64,000 nucleotides of DNA from an uncultured Opitutaceae bacterium (GTDB lineage Bacteria; Verrucomicrobiota; Verrucomicrobiia; Opitutales; Opitutaceae), in NCBI GenBank assembly GCA_903890485.1, contig CAITBM010000006.1, positions 161,893 to 225,892 of the forward strand, given 5' to 3'. The notes beneath the pieces were generated by a model. That model made no database searches and had not been told where the DNA came from. It was given only the letters and a program-made list of their open reading frames with translations. This document shows, one piece after another, positions 9,259 through 17,416 of the stretch. Positions within the stretch are counted from its first letter, which is position 1, and every line of letters begins with the position of its first letter. The position numbers were made by a program, and so were the translations under genes.

Positions 9259-9797
9259 CGGAGCGTGAACGCCACCCCGCAGAGGAGGAGCCCGTACGCG
9301 AAGAGGAACCCGCCGAGGCTGCGGGACCGTCCCGGCCGTGCAAAGAGCCAGCCGAAGAAGTCCCTCAGGCGCCACGGCTGGGCCCCGAGCCAGATAGCCA
9401 GCGCGATGGCCGCGTACACAAAGGACACCATGAAGAGGCGGGCCGGGTGGGCGTACTCCATGTAGGCCGCCTGGAGGAAGGGCCCGGCACCGATCAGCAC
9501 CAGGGCGCTCGCTCCGCGGACTCCCAGGAAGTCGGGGACGCACTTGAACGACAGGGCCGCCACGACGGCAAAGCCCACGAAGAGCAGGTTCCGGTACTCG
9601 CCGAAGTCGGCATTCGAGAGGTGGAGGATATTGTAGAGGAACCAGACCGAGGCCGCCCCGAAGACCACGTAGCCCGCGGGAGCCGACCTCGGGAAGCCCT
9701 TCACCGCGCTCGTGAAGGCCGAGAGGTCGAGCAGCATCGGGAGCCCGAAAAAGATGAGGATCAGTCCGGGGACAAAGGAGGCGGTGAACAGCGACAT
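9255..9797 (-). CDS. Integral membrane protein, unknown function
   Basis: The 180-residue protein has about five hydrophobic segments: residues 6-25, 40-60, 70-85, 97-112 and 118-140, plus a C-terminal one. Charged residues are few and sit in loops (KCVPDF, RPGRSRS). It lies between miaB (15 bp upstream) and gmk (ATGA overlap downstream), so the three are probably co-transcribed. No family is recognised. Confidence 0.7.
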   Translation of the reverse strand: MSLFTASFVPGLILIFFGLPMLLDLSAFTSAVKGFPRSAPAGYVVFGAASVWFLYNILHLSNADFGEYRNLLFVGFAVVAALSFKCVPDFLGVRGASALVLIGAGPFLQAAYMEYAHPARLFMVSFVYAAIALAIWLGAQPWRLRDFFGWLFARPGRSRSLGGFLFAYGLLLCGVAFTLR

Positions 9798-9812
9798 GGG
9801 TCTAAAGGGGCC

Positions 9813-11204
9813 TCAGAGTGACGCCGCCCCCAGCGGGGATTGCAAGCCAGCGCCCGAGATCACGAGGTTGCCGTAGAGGGTGCTGACGCTCGCCCGGGTG
9901 ATCTCGACCTGGACCAGGCTTCCCACCAGGCGGGGCGCGGCCTCGAACACGGTCGCCCGGTTGCCCCGTGTGCGCCCCATGAACCTCTCCCCGGTCTTGT
10001 CCGGGCCCTCTACAAGAACCTCCTGCACGGTTCCCACGAGCGACTGGGCCCGCCTGAGCGAGCCCTTCCCGAGCTCCTCCAGGAGGATCCTGTTCCTCTC
10101 CTCGCGCACGGGGTCGGGCACCTGCCCCTCCAGGGTCGCGGCGGGGGTGCCGCTCCGCACCGAGTACTTGAAGATGTAGGCCATGTCGAAGTCGACCTGG
10201 CGGCAGAGGTCCACGGTCTGCTGGAAGTCCTCCTCGGTCTCGCCCGGGAACCCCACGATGATGTCCGTCGAGAAGGCCATGCCGGGCTGCGCCGCGCGCA
10301 GCGACCGGACGATCTCCAGGTAGCGCTCGCGCGAGTAGGGCCTCCGCATCGCCTTCAGGATGCGGTCGCTTCCCGACTGTACCGGCAGGTGGACGTACTC
10401 GCCCAGCTTAGGGAGCCTCCGGAACGCGTCGGCCAGATCCTCGCGGAAGCCGCGGGGGTGCGGCGAGGTGAAGCGGATCCGCTCCAGCTTCGGGATCGCG
10501 TTCACCTTCTCGAGGAGCTGGACGAAGGGGGTCACGTTGCCGGTGTGGGGATAGTCGCGCCGGCCATAGCTGGTGACGATCTGCCCAAGGAGCGTCACCT
10601 CGCGGGCGCCCTTCTCAACGACCTCCTCGCACTCGCGCACGATGTCCTCCATCGGCCGCGATCGCTCGTCGCCCCGCGTCGTCGGGACGATGCAAAACGA
10701 GCAGTCCATGTTGCAGCCCTGCTGGATCGAGACAAAAGCGCACACCTGGGGCTCGGCCGACTCCACGTGGTCGCGGATCGTGTTCTGGGAGCCGGCCTCC
10801 TCCGCGGTGTCGATGATGGCCTGGCCGACCGGCACCCCGGCGCTGCGCGCCGCGCGCAGGTTGTCCAGGTAGTCGGGGACCCGGTGGAACTTCTGGGTGC
10901 CGACGATCAGGTCCACGTCGGGCAGCCGGTCCAGGAGCTCGGCGCCCCGGTTCTGGGCCATGCATCCCAGGATCCCCAGGACAAAGTCCGGGTTGTGCCG
11001 CTTCTTGTGCAGGCTGTACCCGGCCTTCCCGATCGCCTTCTGCTCGGCGGCGTCCCGGACGCTGCAGGTGTTCAGGAGCAGGATATCGCACTCGTCCTCG
11101 GTCTCAACGATCCGGTAGCCCCGGGCGCGAAGCATCGCCGCGACAGCCTCGCTGTCGCGTTCGTTCATCTGGCACCCGTAGGTCTTTATGTGGACGCGGT
11201 TCAC
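9813..11204 (-). CDS. miaB: tRNA-2-methylthio-N6-dimethylallyladenosine synthase MiaB
   Basis: A 463-residue radical SAM methylthiotransferase that modifies A37 of tRNAs reading UNN codons. The N-terminal domain carries the auxiliary-cluster cysteines C11 (TYGCQMN), C47 (LLNTCS) and C81 (LGCMAQ). The radical SAM motif is C164-NMD-C168-SF-C171. SPHPRGF, VQSGSDRIL and GFPGETEEDF are family segments, and the C-terminal about 65 residues form a TRAM domain (VLVEGPDKTGERFMGRT). It is the first gene of an apparent miaB-membrane protein-gmk operon. Confidence 0.96.
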   Translation of the reverse strand: MNRVHIKTYGCQMNERDSEAVAAMLRARGYRIVETEDECDILLLNTCSVRDAAEQKAIGKAGYSLHKKRHNPDFVLGILGCMAQNRGAELLDRLPDVDLIVGTQKFHRVPDYLDNLRAARSAGVPVGQAIIDTAEEAGSQNTIRDHVESAEPQVCAFVSIQQGCNMDCSFCIVPTTRGDERSRPMEDIVRECEEVVEKGAREVTLLGQIVTSYGRRDYPHTGNVTPFVQLLEKVNAIPKLERIRFTSPHPRGFREDLADAFRRLPKLGEYVHLPVQSGSDRILKAMRRPYSRERYLEIVRSLRAAQPGMAFSTDIIVGFPGETEEDFQQTVDLCRQVDFDMAYIFKYSVRSGTPAATLEGQVPDPVREERNRILLEELGKGSLRRAQSLVGTVQEVLVEGPDKTGERFMGRTRGNRATVFEAAPRLVGSLVQVEITRASVSTLYGNLVISGAGLQSPLGAASL

Positions 11205-11325
11205 CCGTGAGAGGGGTTACCTAATAGGGGGCCGGAAAGGACGGTCAAACGAGGAATTGCCGGGGAGGGGCTCCCGCCCTCCAATTCTGTTCGCCACGGG
11301 CGCGGCGGGTGCTTTGCTCGGAAGC

Positions 11326-12705
11326 ATGGGATTCTTCGACCGTCTGGCAGGCAAACAAGCCTCACCCTCTCCGGCAAACGGGCATCCGGCGACGCCCGTG
11401 GCGGCCGGCGAGCCGTCCGTCGCCGGGGTGGCGCCCCGACTCCTTGCGGCGCGCGAAAAGCTGGACGCCAAGGACTTGAAGGGAGCCATGGCGATCTACG
11501 AGGAGGTGCTCGTGACTGCCGGGGACCGGGCCGATGTCCTGGTCACCATCTCGGGGGACTTGGGGTCGACCGGCCACATCCCGCAGATCATCGAGCTCGT
11601 CGCCCCGCGCTATGACGCGCTGCGCCATGGTCCGGCGACCGGCATCAACCTGATCCAGGCCTATCTCGCGGTCCGCGACGCGGACGCCGCGCAGCACGTC
11701 CTCGACATCCTTTTTTCGCTCAACCGGCCCGAGCTCGAGGAGCGCCTCCACGGCTTTTCGAACGCCGTCGCCGAGCTGATCAACCACGGCGACGTCCAGG
11801 GAATCCCGGCGTTCACCCCGCAGCCCGGGGAACCGAAGGCGGCCGACGCCCCCGCCGGGGTGGCCCTGGTGACGATCAGCAAGCCCATCTGGGCCTACGG
11901 CCTGGAGACGGTGACCGACCTCCTGCCCAAGAAGGAGGGAAAGCTCAGGCGGATCGCGTTCGCCCAGCTCTCGCTCACGGGCGTCTATCCCGACCCCGAC
12001 GAGGCCTCGCGCCTGCCGGAGGACGAGCTGGGCCGCCTTTCCCGGGCGATCCCGCTCTGGTTCGCCGAGACGTTCTATTTCTCGCCCCTTTACGCCTCGG
12101 TCGCCGCCCTCGGCTGCGTGCACGAGCCGGGTTCCCCGAACCGTCCGGCGATCTTCGGCACCGACTGGACCGTCGACAACCTGAAGAAGCTGGCGGACAC
12201 CACCTCGGACGGGCTCGACTACATCTTCACCGGCTCCCTGAAGAGGGACGGCTCTGAGTACGTGCTGATCATGCGCGTCTGGGAGGTGAAGAAGATGCGC
12301 GAGAGGAAACAGATCACGGTGCGCTGGACCGCGGCCACGGCGGACGCGGAGCTGAAGAAGCTCCACGAGTACCTCCAGGCCTTCATGGAGTGGGCGCCCT
12401 ACCCCGAGGGCCAGGGCGTTCCCTACGCCACCCCGGGAACCCCGACCGTCTGGCTCGAGGCACTCGGCGCCCTTCTCGGCCTCTTCCTCGTCGAGAAAAA
12501 CCTCCAGACCAAGGAGCTCCTCGCCCCGCTCGCGCCCGTGTTCGACGCGTTTGCGCCGCACGCCTTCAGCCCGCCCGCCTCCTCGCTGGCTTGGGTCTCG
12601 CTCCGGCTGAGGGCCTCCGCGCTCGGGATCGCCCCGAACCTTTCCGAGGTTCTCCTGAGCCGGCACCCGACGGTCGTCCAGGCCCGCGCCCTGATTGGCG
12701 CCTAG
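11326..12705 (+). CDS. Cytoplasmic protein of unknown function, TPR-like N-terminus
   Basis: The 459-residue protein begins MGFFDRLAGK, a common opening in cytoplasmic proteins of this kind, followed by a Pro/Ala-rich linker to about residue 45. Residues 45-160 form helical repeats of TPR type (LDAKDLKGAMAIYEEV, GINLIQAYLAVRDADAAQHVL). The rest (about 190-450) reads as a globular domain with FTGSLKRDGSEYVLIMRVWEV and is not recognised. The ATG at 11326 follows CTCGGAAGC. The frame is open 46 codons further upstream, but that overlaps the miaB start region. The gene is divergent from miaB and is followed 28 bp later by a DAHP synthase. Confidence 0.7.
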   Translation: MGFFDRLAGKQASPSPANGHPATPVAAGEPSVAGVAPRLLAAREKLDAKDLKGAMAIYEEVLVTAGDRADVLVTISGDLGSTGHIPQIIELVAPRYDALRHGPATGINLIQAYLAVRDADAAQHVLDILFSLNRPELEERLHGFSNAVAELINHGDVQGIPAFTPQPGEPKAADAPAGVALVTISKPIWAYGLETVTDLLPKKEGKLRRIAFAQLSLTGVYPDPDEASRLPEDELGRLSRAIPLWFAETFYFSPLYASVAALGCVHEPGSPNRPAIFGTDWTVDNLKKLADTTSDGLDYIFTGSLKRDGSEYVLIMRVWEVKKMRERKQITVRWTAATADAELKKLHEYLQAFMEWAPYPEGQGVPYATPGTPTVWLEALGALLGLFLVEKNLQTKELLAPLAPVFDAFAPHAFSPPASSLAWVSLRLRASALGIAPNLSEVLLSRHPTVVQARALIGA

Positions 12706-12733
12706 GCCAAGGCGCCCGACAAGGACGCCCGGC

Positions 12734-13798
12734 ATGCACAGGCCCACCTACGACCTTCGTATCCGCACGACCCGGCCGCTCCCGGCGCCGTCGGTATTGG
12801 AGCGGGAGCTGCCGCTCGACGACGCGGGCGCCCAGCGGATCTCGCAGGCCAGGACCGAGATCTCCGCGATCATGTCGGGCGGGGATGACCGGCTCTTCGT
12901 GGTCGTGGGCCCCTGCTCGATCCACGACCCGGACGCCGCGCTCGACTACGCCAGGCTCCTGAACGCGGAGGCCTCCCGCCATGCCGGGGAGATCGTTGTC
13001 GCGATGCGGGTCTATTTTGAGAAACCGCGCACCGTCCTGGGCTGGAAGGGACTGATCAACGATCCGGATCTCGACAAGACCTTCAACATCTCGAAGGGGC
13101 TGCGCACCGCCCGGAAGCTCATGGCCGACATTACCGCCCTGGGCCTTCCGATCGGCACCGAATTCCTGGAGACTACGTTCGGCCAGTACTACGCCGACTT
13201 CGTGAGCTGGGGCGCGATCGGCGCTCGCACGGTCGAGAGCCAGATCCACCGCGAGCTGGCCTCGGGCCTCTCGATGCCCGTGGGTTTCAAGAACCGGACG
13301 GACGGGGACGTGCAGGTCGCCGTCGACGCGATCCGGTCGGCCCGCCACCCGCACTGGTTCCCGACGCTCGCCCACGACGGGACGCCCGCGTGCATGCAGA
13401 CGACGGGAAACACTGATACGCACCTGGTCCTCCGCGGGGGTTCCCGAGGCCCGAACTATTCGGCGGCCGATGTCGAGAAGGCAGCGGGGCTCCTGGCCAG
13501 GCACGGGCTGCCGACGCGCATCATGGTGGACCTGAGCCACGCCAACAGCCGCAAAGGGGAGCCCGAGCGCCAGAAGGCTGTGGCCTCCGACATCGCCGGG
13601 CGGATCGCCGCGGGCGACCTAGCGGTCGCGGCCGTCATGGTGGAGAGTAACCTGGTGGGAGGGTCGCAGGAGTACGGGGCACTTCCCCTGGTGCGCGGGC
13701 AGAGCGTCACCGACGCTTGCCTATCCTGGGAGGACACCGTGCCCTTACTCTCCGAGCTGGCGGGCGCCGTGAAGGCGCGCCGCAGCCTGAAGGCCTAG
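12734..13798 (+). CDS. 3-deoxy-7-phosphoheptulonate (DAHP) synthase, class I alpha
   Basis: A 354-residue enzyme of the AroF/AroG/AroH family. It joins phosphoenolpyruvate and erythrose 4-phosphate in the first step of the shikimate pathway. Visible motifs are VVVGPCSIHDPDAALDYA, the VYFEKPRTVLGWKGLINDP PEP-binding stretch, GTEFLETTFGQYYADF, ESQIHRELASGLSMPVGFKN, LRGGSRGPNYS, IMVDLSHANSRK and the metal-binding end of VMVESNLVGGSQ. Which feedback-type paralogue it is cannot be told. It converges on the three-repeat protein, with overlapping stop codons. Confidence 0.95.
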   Translation: MHRPTYDLRIRTTRPLPAPSVLERELPLDDAGAQRISQARTEISAIMSGGDDRLFVVVGPCSIHDPDAALDYARLLNAEASRHAGEIVVAMRVYFEKPRTVLGWKGLINDPDLDKTFNISKGLRTARKLMADITALGLPIGTEFLETTFGQYYADFVSWGAIGARTVESQIHRELASGLSMPVGFKNRTDGDVQVAVDAIRSARHPHWFPTLAHDGTPACMQTTGNTDTHLVLRGGSRGPNYSAADVEKAAGLLARHGLPTRIMVDLSHANSRKGEPERQKAVASDIAGRIAAGDLAVAAVMVESNLVGGSQEYGALPLVRGQSVTDACLSWEDTVPLLSELAGAVKARRSLKA

Positions 13799-15387
13799 GG
13801 GTTTTCGGCCGCCGGGGGCTCGTCGCCCTGCTTTTCCTCCGCCGGCTTCTTCTTCGACTTCGGGCGCCTGCCCTTGCCGTCGCCCTCGGACGCGTATTTC
13901 GAGGCCTTGGCATTCAGCCAGAGCTCGCCCTTCGCGTTGCGGTTGAGCCAGAAAATCTCGCCGGCGTGCTCGCCGAAGACCGGCTTCTCGCGCGCCTTCT
14001 CCGGCACGTGCAGGCCCGAGGAGGTGAGCGCCGCGATCAGGTCGTCGACACTCTTCCCAATTTCCCCGGCAAGGCGGTCCACGGGCGCGGCAACGGAACC
14101 GGTCTTCGTCTCCTTCAGGAGTAGCCTGAGGGCGGCAAAGACATTGCCCGGGTCGGGCGCGGGGGTCGGGGCCTGCGCCTCGGACCCAGCGGGACTCTCG
14201 GCTGCCGGGGCTGCCGGCTGGGTTGCGGCCGAATCGCCGCGTTTCTCGCGGGCGTTGATCCAGACCCCGCCGCGGCTGTCCGTGTTCAGCCACCAGGTTT
14301 CGTCACCAATCTCGACAAAGACCGGGGGATCGCCGGCGGCGGCCTGGGCGCTCAGGCCCATGGCGGTGAAGGCACCGATCAGGGTGGCCTCGCTGCACTT
14401 CAGGGCGCGGGAGAGGAAACTCATGCTGCCCGAGCCGCCCGGCTCGCGGCGGTTCTTCCGCATCAGCGGGCGAATCCGGTCCAGGAGTGCGGGACCCTCG
14501 GGCAGGGGCACGGCGGGTGCGCCCGTGTCGGGCTCCTGCTCGTGCCGGCGCTGGCCCTGCTTGCGCTCGTCCTGTTGGCGCTCCTGGCGCTCTTGGCGTT
14601 TCTCCTGCATCTTCTCCTCGGTCGGGTGCCGGGGCGCCTCCTCCTCTGCGGGCTCGACCTTCGTCGCCTGCACGGTCCTGAAGACGGGGCGCGTCTTTTC
14701 CTTCGTGTTGATCCAAAGCTCGCCGCGCCGGTTGACGTTCACCCAGTAGAGGTCGCCGTCGTAGTCCACGTAGGTGACCTTGGCGTCCTCGTCGTCGGGT
14801 ATTTCCAAGCCGCATTCCTTGAGGGCCCCGAGGACCTCCTGCTCGGTGATGTCCCACTTCTTGGCGAGGTAGTCGACACCGACGGAGAATCCCGGTCCGC
14901 GCTGATTGCGGCGGAGATGGGGGCGCATCGCCTCGAAGAAGGTCGGGATCTCGTCCTCGGCCCCCAGCTTGTCCCATTCCTCCTCGGGGGCCTCCTCGTT
15001 CGGGGCGTCCGGGTCGGAATCACGCTCGGTGTCGCGAAGGCGCCGCAGGCCGTCCGTCTCGCGAAGCGCCTCGTTGGACACAGGCTCCGCCTCCGTCGGC
15101 GAGGTCGGTGACGAGAGTGTGGCGCTCTTGAACTTGGCCTCGAACTCGACGCGAAGCTTGTCCGCCTCCACGCGGGCGGCGGCAGCGGCGGCATCGCCCA
15201 GGGTCCAGTCGCGCTGGGTCGGTCGCCGGGCAAGGCCCGAGAACGCCAGGGGATTGTCGGGCTGACCGCGAAATTCGACGATCTCCCACTCGTCCGTCCC
15301 CAGTTGATTCAAAAATGATTCAAGCAGCGCGGGCGTGGCAAAGCCCCCCTTGCCGCTCGAGATTACCTTATATTCCCATACTGCCAT
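13795..15387 (-). CDS. DUF4177-like protein with three copies of an unnamed winged-helix/beta repeat
   Basis: The 530-residue protein has an N-terminal domain (1-45, AVWEYKVIS...LNQLGTDEWEIVEF) like DUF4177. Three copies of one module follow, at about residues 149-231, 300-382 and 414-494. Each copy starts with a helix of the form F..(L/M)R..LR(R/K), continues with a helix-turn-helix-like stretch (LAKKWDITEQEVLGALKECG, LSRALKCSEATLIGAFTAMG, LAGEIGKSVDDLIAALTSSG), and ends with a beta hairpin containing W(V/L)N.(N/D).(R/K)G.(L/V)W(I/L)N. The modules are joined by acidic or Glu/Arg/Gln-rich, probably disordered linkers (for example 247-290), and the C-terminus is Lys-rich. No signal peptide or membrane segment is seen. 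The HTH-like parts suggest nucleic-acid or protein binding; this is inference. Confidence 0.75.
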   Translation of the reverse strand: MAVWEYKVISSGKGGFATPALLESFLNQLGTDEWEIVEFRGQPDNPLAFSGLARRPTQRDWTLGDAAAAAARVEADKLRVEFEAKFKSATLSSPTSPTEAEPVSNEALRETDGLRRLRDTERDSDPDAPNEEAPEEEWDKLGAEDEIPTFFEAMRPHLRRNQRGPGFSVGVDYLAKKWDITEQEVLGALKECGLEIPDDEDAKVTYVDYDGDLYWVNVNRRGELWINTKEKTRPVFRTVQATKVEPAEEEAPRHPTEEKMQEKRQERQERQQDERKQGQRRHEQEPDTGAPAVPLPEGPALLDRIRPLMRKNRREPGGSGSMSFLSRALKCSEATLIGAFTAMGLSAQAAAGDPPVFVEIGDETWWLNTDSRGGVWINAREKRGDSAATQPAAPAAESPAGSEAQAPTPAPDPGNVFAALRLLLKETKTGSVAAPVDRLAGEIGKSVDDLIAALTSSGLHVPEKAREKPVFGEHAGEIFWLNRNAKGELWLNAKASKYASEGDGKGRRPKSKKKPAEEKQGDEPPAAENP

Positions 15388-15515
15388 AAGTGGTCGTAAA
15401 GGTAAGACATCCCAAAAGCCGGTCGGGTTGCCGAGTCAATTCTTGGAGAATCGGCCGATTGGGCGGCATCCCTAGGTTGATCTGGAGGCATTAAAGTGCC
15501 CCAATTGGGGCTTCG

Positions 15516-16214
15516 ATGCGCCGCCTAGACCAATTACTTGCGAGCTTGGGCTACGGTTCCCGCCGCGAGGTGCGGGAGTGGGTGGAGGCCGGCAGGATTA
15601 CCGTCCGGGGGGTCGTGGCGGACGACCCCGGCGCCCGGGTCGATCCCGCCGAGGTCCTGATCGATGCCCAGCCACCGGACCATCCGGGCCCCCTTCTTAT
15701 CCTCTTGAACAAGCCGGCGGGCCGGGTCTGCTCGCACGACGGCGCGGAGGGTCCCTCCGTCTACGACCTGCTTCCCGAGAGGTGGAGGCGGCGCAACCCG
15801 CCTGTCACGAGCGTGGGGCGCCTCGACAAGGACACGACAGGGCTCCTCCTGTTGACCGACGCGAGCGGCGCCGTCCATCAGCTGACCTCTCCCCGGCGCA
15901 AGGTGCCCAAGGTCTATCGGGTGGTCCTTGACCGGGAACCGGCCCCGCAATGGGTGGAGCTCTTCGCGTGCGGCACCCTGGTTTTGGACGGCGAGGATTC
16001 CCCCTGCCTTCCCGCGGTGCTGCAGCCCCTCGGCGGCCGGGAAGCCGAGGTCACCCTGATAGAGGGGCGCTATCACCAGGTGAAGCGGATGTTCGCCAGC
16101 CTGGGATGCTCGGTGCTGGAACTCGACCGCATCCGGTTTGGGAGTTTGGACCTCGGAAACCTGGCCCGAGGATTATGGAAAGAATTATCTATTAATCTTT
16201 TAGATGAAATCTGA
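15516..16214 (+). CDS. rsuA: rRNA small-subunit pseudouridine synthase, RsuA family
   Basis: The 232-residue protein has an N-terminal S4 RNA-binding domain (about 1-48, RRLDQLLASLGYGSRREVREWV) followed by a pseudouridine synthase domain. LLILLNKPAGRVCSHD leads to the catalytic motif GRLDKDTTGLLLLT with Asp104, and the domain ends with YHQVKRMFASLGCSVLELDRIRFG. Length and order match RsuA (16S rRNA psi516) better than the longer RluB type. The start at 15516 is 128 bp from the divergent three-repeat gene. Confidence 0.9.
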   Translation: MRRLDQLLASLGYGSRREVREWVEAGRITVRGVVADDPGARVDPAEVLIDAQPPDHPGPLLILLNKPAGRVCSHDGAEGPSVYDLLPERWRRRNPPVTSVGRLDKDTTGLLLLTDASGAVHQLTSPRRKVPKVYRVVLDREPAPQWVELFACGTLVLDGEDSPCLPAVLQPLGGREAEVTLIEGRYHQVKRMFASLGCSVLELDRIRFGSLDLGNLARGLWKELSINLLDEI

Positions 16215-16316
16215 TCGGCGCCAAGGATACGGGTTCCAGGGTGGTTTAAAATGGCAGAATGTGCGTCGAGGGCTTGCAATTCTGGATGATTAGGCGCCTA
16301 ATTACCCGTTTGCGCC

Positions 16317-17402
16317 ATGAATAAAGCCGATACCGAAGTCCCCGCAGTACCCGTGGAAATCCCAAAGTCGTCGCAGTCCTCCCGCAGGGTGATTGTGGGT
16401 GTTGTCGCCGCCGTGGCCCTAATCGCCGGCATTGTCTATGGGATCGGCCGTTGGAATTTCGCCCGGGCTCATGAGGAGACGGACGATGCCCAGGTGGAGG
16501 GCCACATCAGCCCCGTCCTTCCCCGGGTGTCGGGGTACGTCACCCGCGTGCTCGTGGCCGACAACCAGCACGTCTCGACGGGCCAGGCACTCCTTGAGAT
16601 CGACCCCAAGGAACTCGACCTGAAGGTCGCCGCCGCGCAGGCCTCCCTCCAGAACGCCCTTGCCGACAAGGTTACCGCCGAGGCGAGCCTGGAGAGCGCC
16701 CACGCCTCCGCGGCCACCGCAGCCGCCAACGTGGAAACGGCCCAGGTGCGCCAGCGCAAGGCGGCCAGTGACCTGGCCCGCGATTCCCGGCTCTTTAAGA
16801 CAGGCGCCATCACCGACAGCCAGCTGACCGACACGCAGGCCGCTGCCGACACGGCGGCTTCCCAGCTTGAAGCCGTCCGGAGCGAGGCCCGGTCGGCCCA
16901 GTCCCTGGTCGCGGTCGCGACCGCGCGGGTCGCCGCCGCCCAGACCCAGGCGGCGGAGAAGGCCTCCAACCTCGACTACGCGAAGCTCGAGCGCACGTAC
17001 TGCACCGTGACGGCGCCGATCGACGGCGTGGTGTCCAGGAAGAACGTCGAACCCGGGCAGTACGTCCAGTCGGGACAGACGCTCCTTTCGGTGACCACGG
17101 ACACCGACGTGTGGGTTGTCGCCAACTTCAAGGAGACGCAGCTCACCTACATGAAGCCCGGGCAGAATGTGGAATTTGAGGCCGACAGCTACCCGGGCAC
17201 CACCTACCGCGCTAAGGTGGAGTCGATCGCCGGGGCGACCGGGGCGCGCTTCGCGCTCCTCCCGCCGGACAACTCCACGGGAAACTTCGTCAAGGTGACC
17301 CAGCGGGTGCCCGTGAAGATCGTGCTCCTTAAGGCGCCCGACTCGGCCCACCCGCTTAAGCCCGGGCAGAGCGTGGACGTGACCGTCCGGGTCAAGGACT
17401 AG
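16317..17402 (+). CDS. emrA: Membrane fusion (HlyD/EmrA-type) efflux protein
   Basis: The 361-residue periplasmic adaptor has one N-terminal membrane anchor (about residues 25-43, VIVGVVAAVALIAGIVYGIG). It continues with a biotinyl-lipoyl-like half (ETDDAQVEGHISPVLPRVSGYV), a long Ala/Gln-rich alpha-helical hairpin (about 100-225) and the second lipoyl half with YCTVTAPIDGVVSRKNVEPGQYV. It is the first gene of an efflux operon: emrB starts 14 bp later and the outer-membrane channel follows. The substrate range is probably hydrophobic compounds, by family. No regulator gene is adjacent. Confidence 0.9.
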   Translation: MNKADTEVPAVPVEIPKSSQSSRRVIVGVVAAVALIAGIVYGIGRWNFARAHEETDDAQVEGHISPVLPRVSGYVTRVLVADNQHVSTGQALLEIDPKELDLKVAAAQASLQNALADKVTAEASLESAHASAATAAANVETAQVRQRKAASDLARDSRLFKTGAITDSQLTDTQAAADTAASQLEAVRSEARSAQSLVAVATARVAAAQTQAAEKASNLDYAKLERTYCTVTAPIDGVVSRKNVEPGQYVQSGQTLLSVTTDTDVWVVANFKETQLTYMKPGQNVEFEADSYPGTTYRAKVESIAGATGARFALLPPDNSTGNFVKVTQRVPVKIVLLKAPDSAHPLKPGQSVDVTVRVKD

Positions 17403-17416
17403 GAAGGCCGCCTGCC

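Noticed and set aside
6223..9465. Very long plus-strand frame (1080 codons) across moaC, moeA, moaA and gmk
   Set aside because: It crosses several well-recognised genes in other frames and has only low-complexity Arg/Gly/Pro sequence, so it is a by-product of high GC content.
9840..11210. Plus-strand frame of 456 codons opposite miaB
   Set aside because: Fully antisense to miaB, which has all its cluster cysteines; no motif in the antisense frame.
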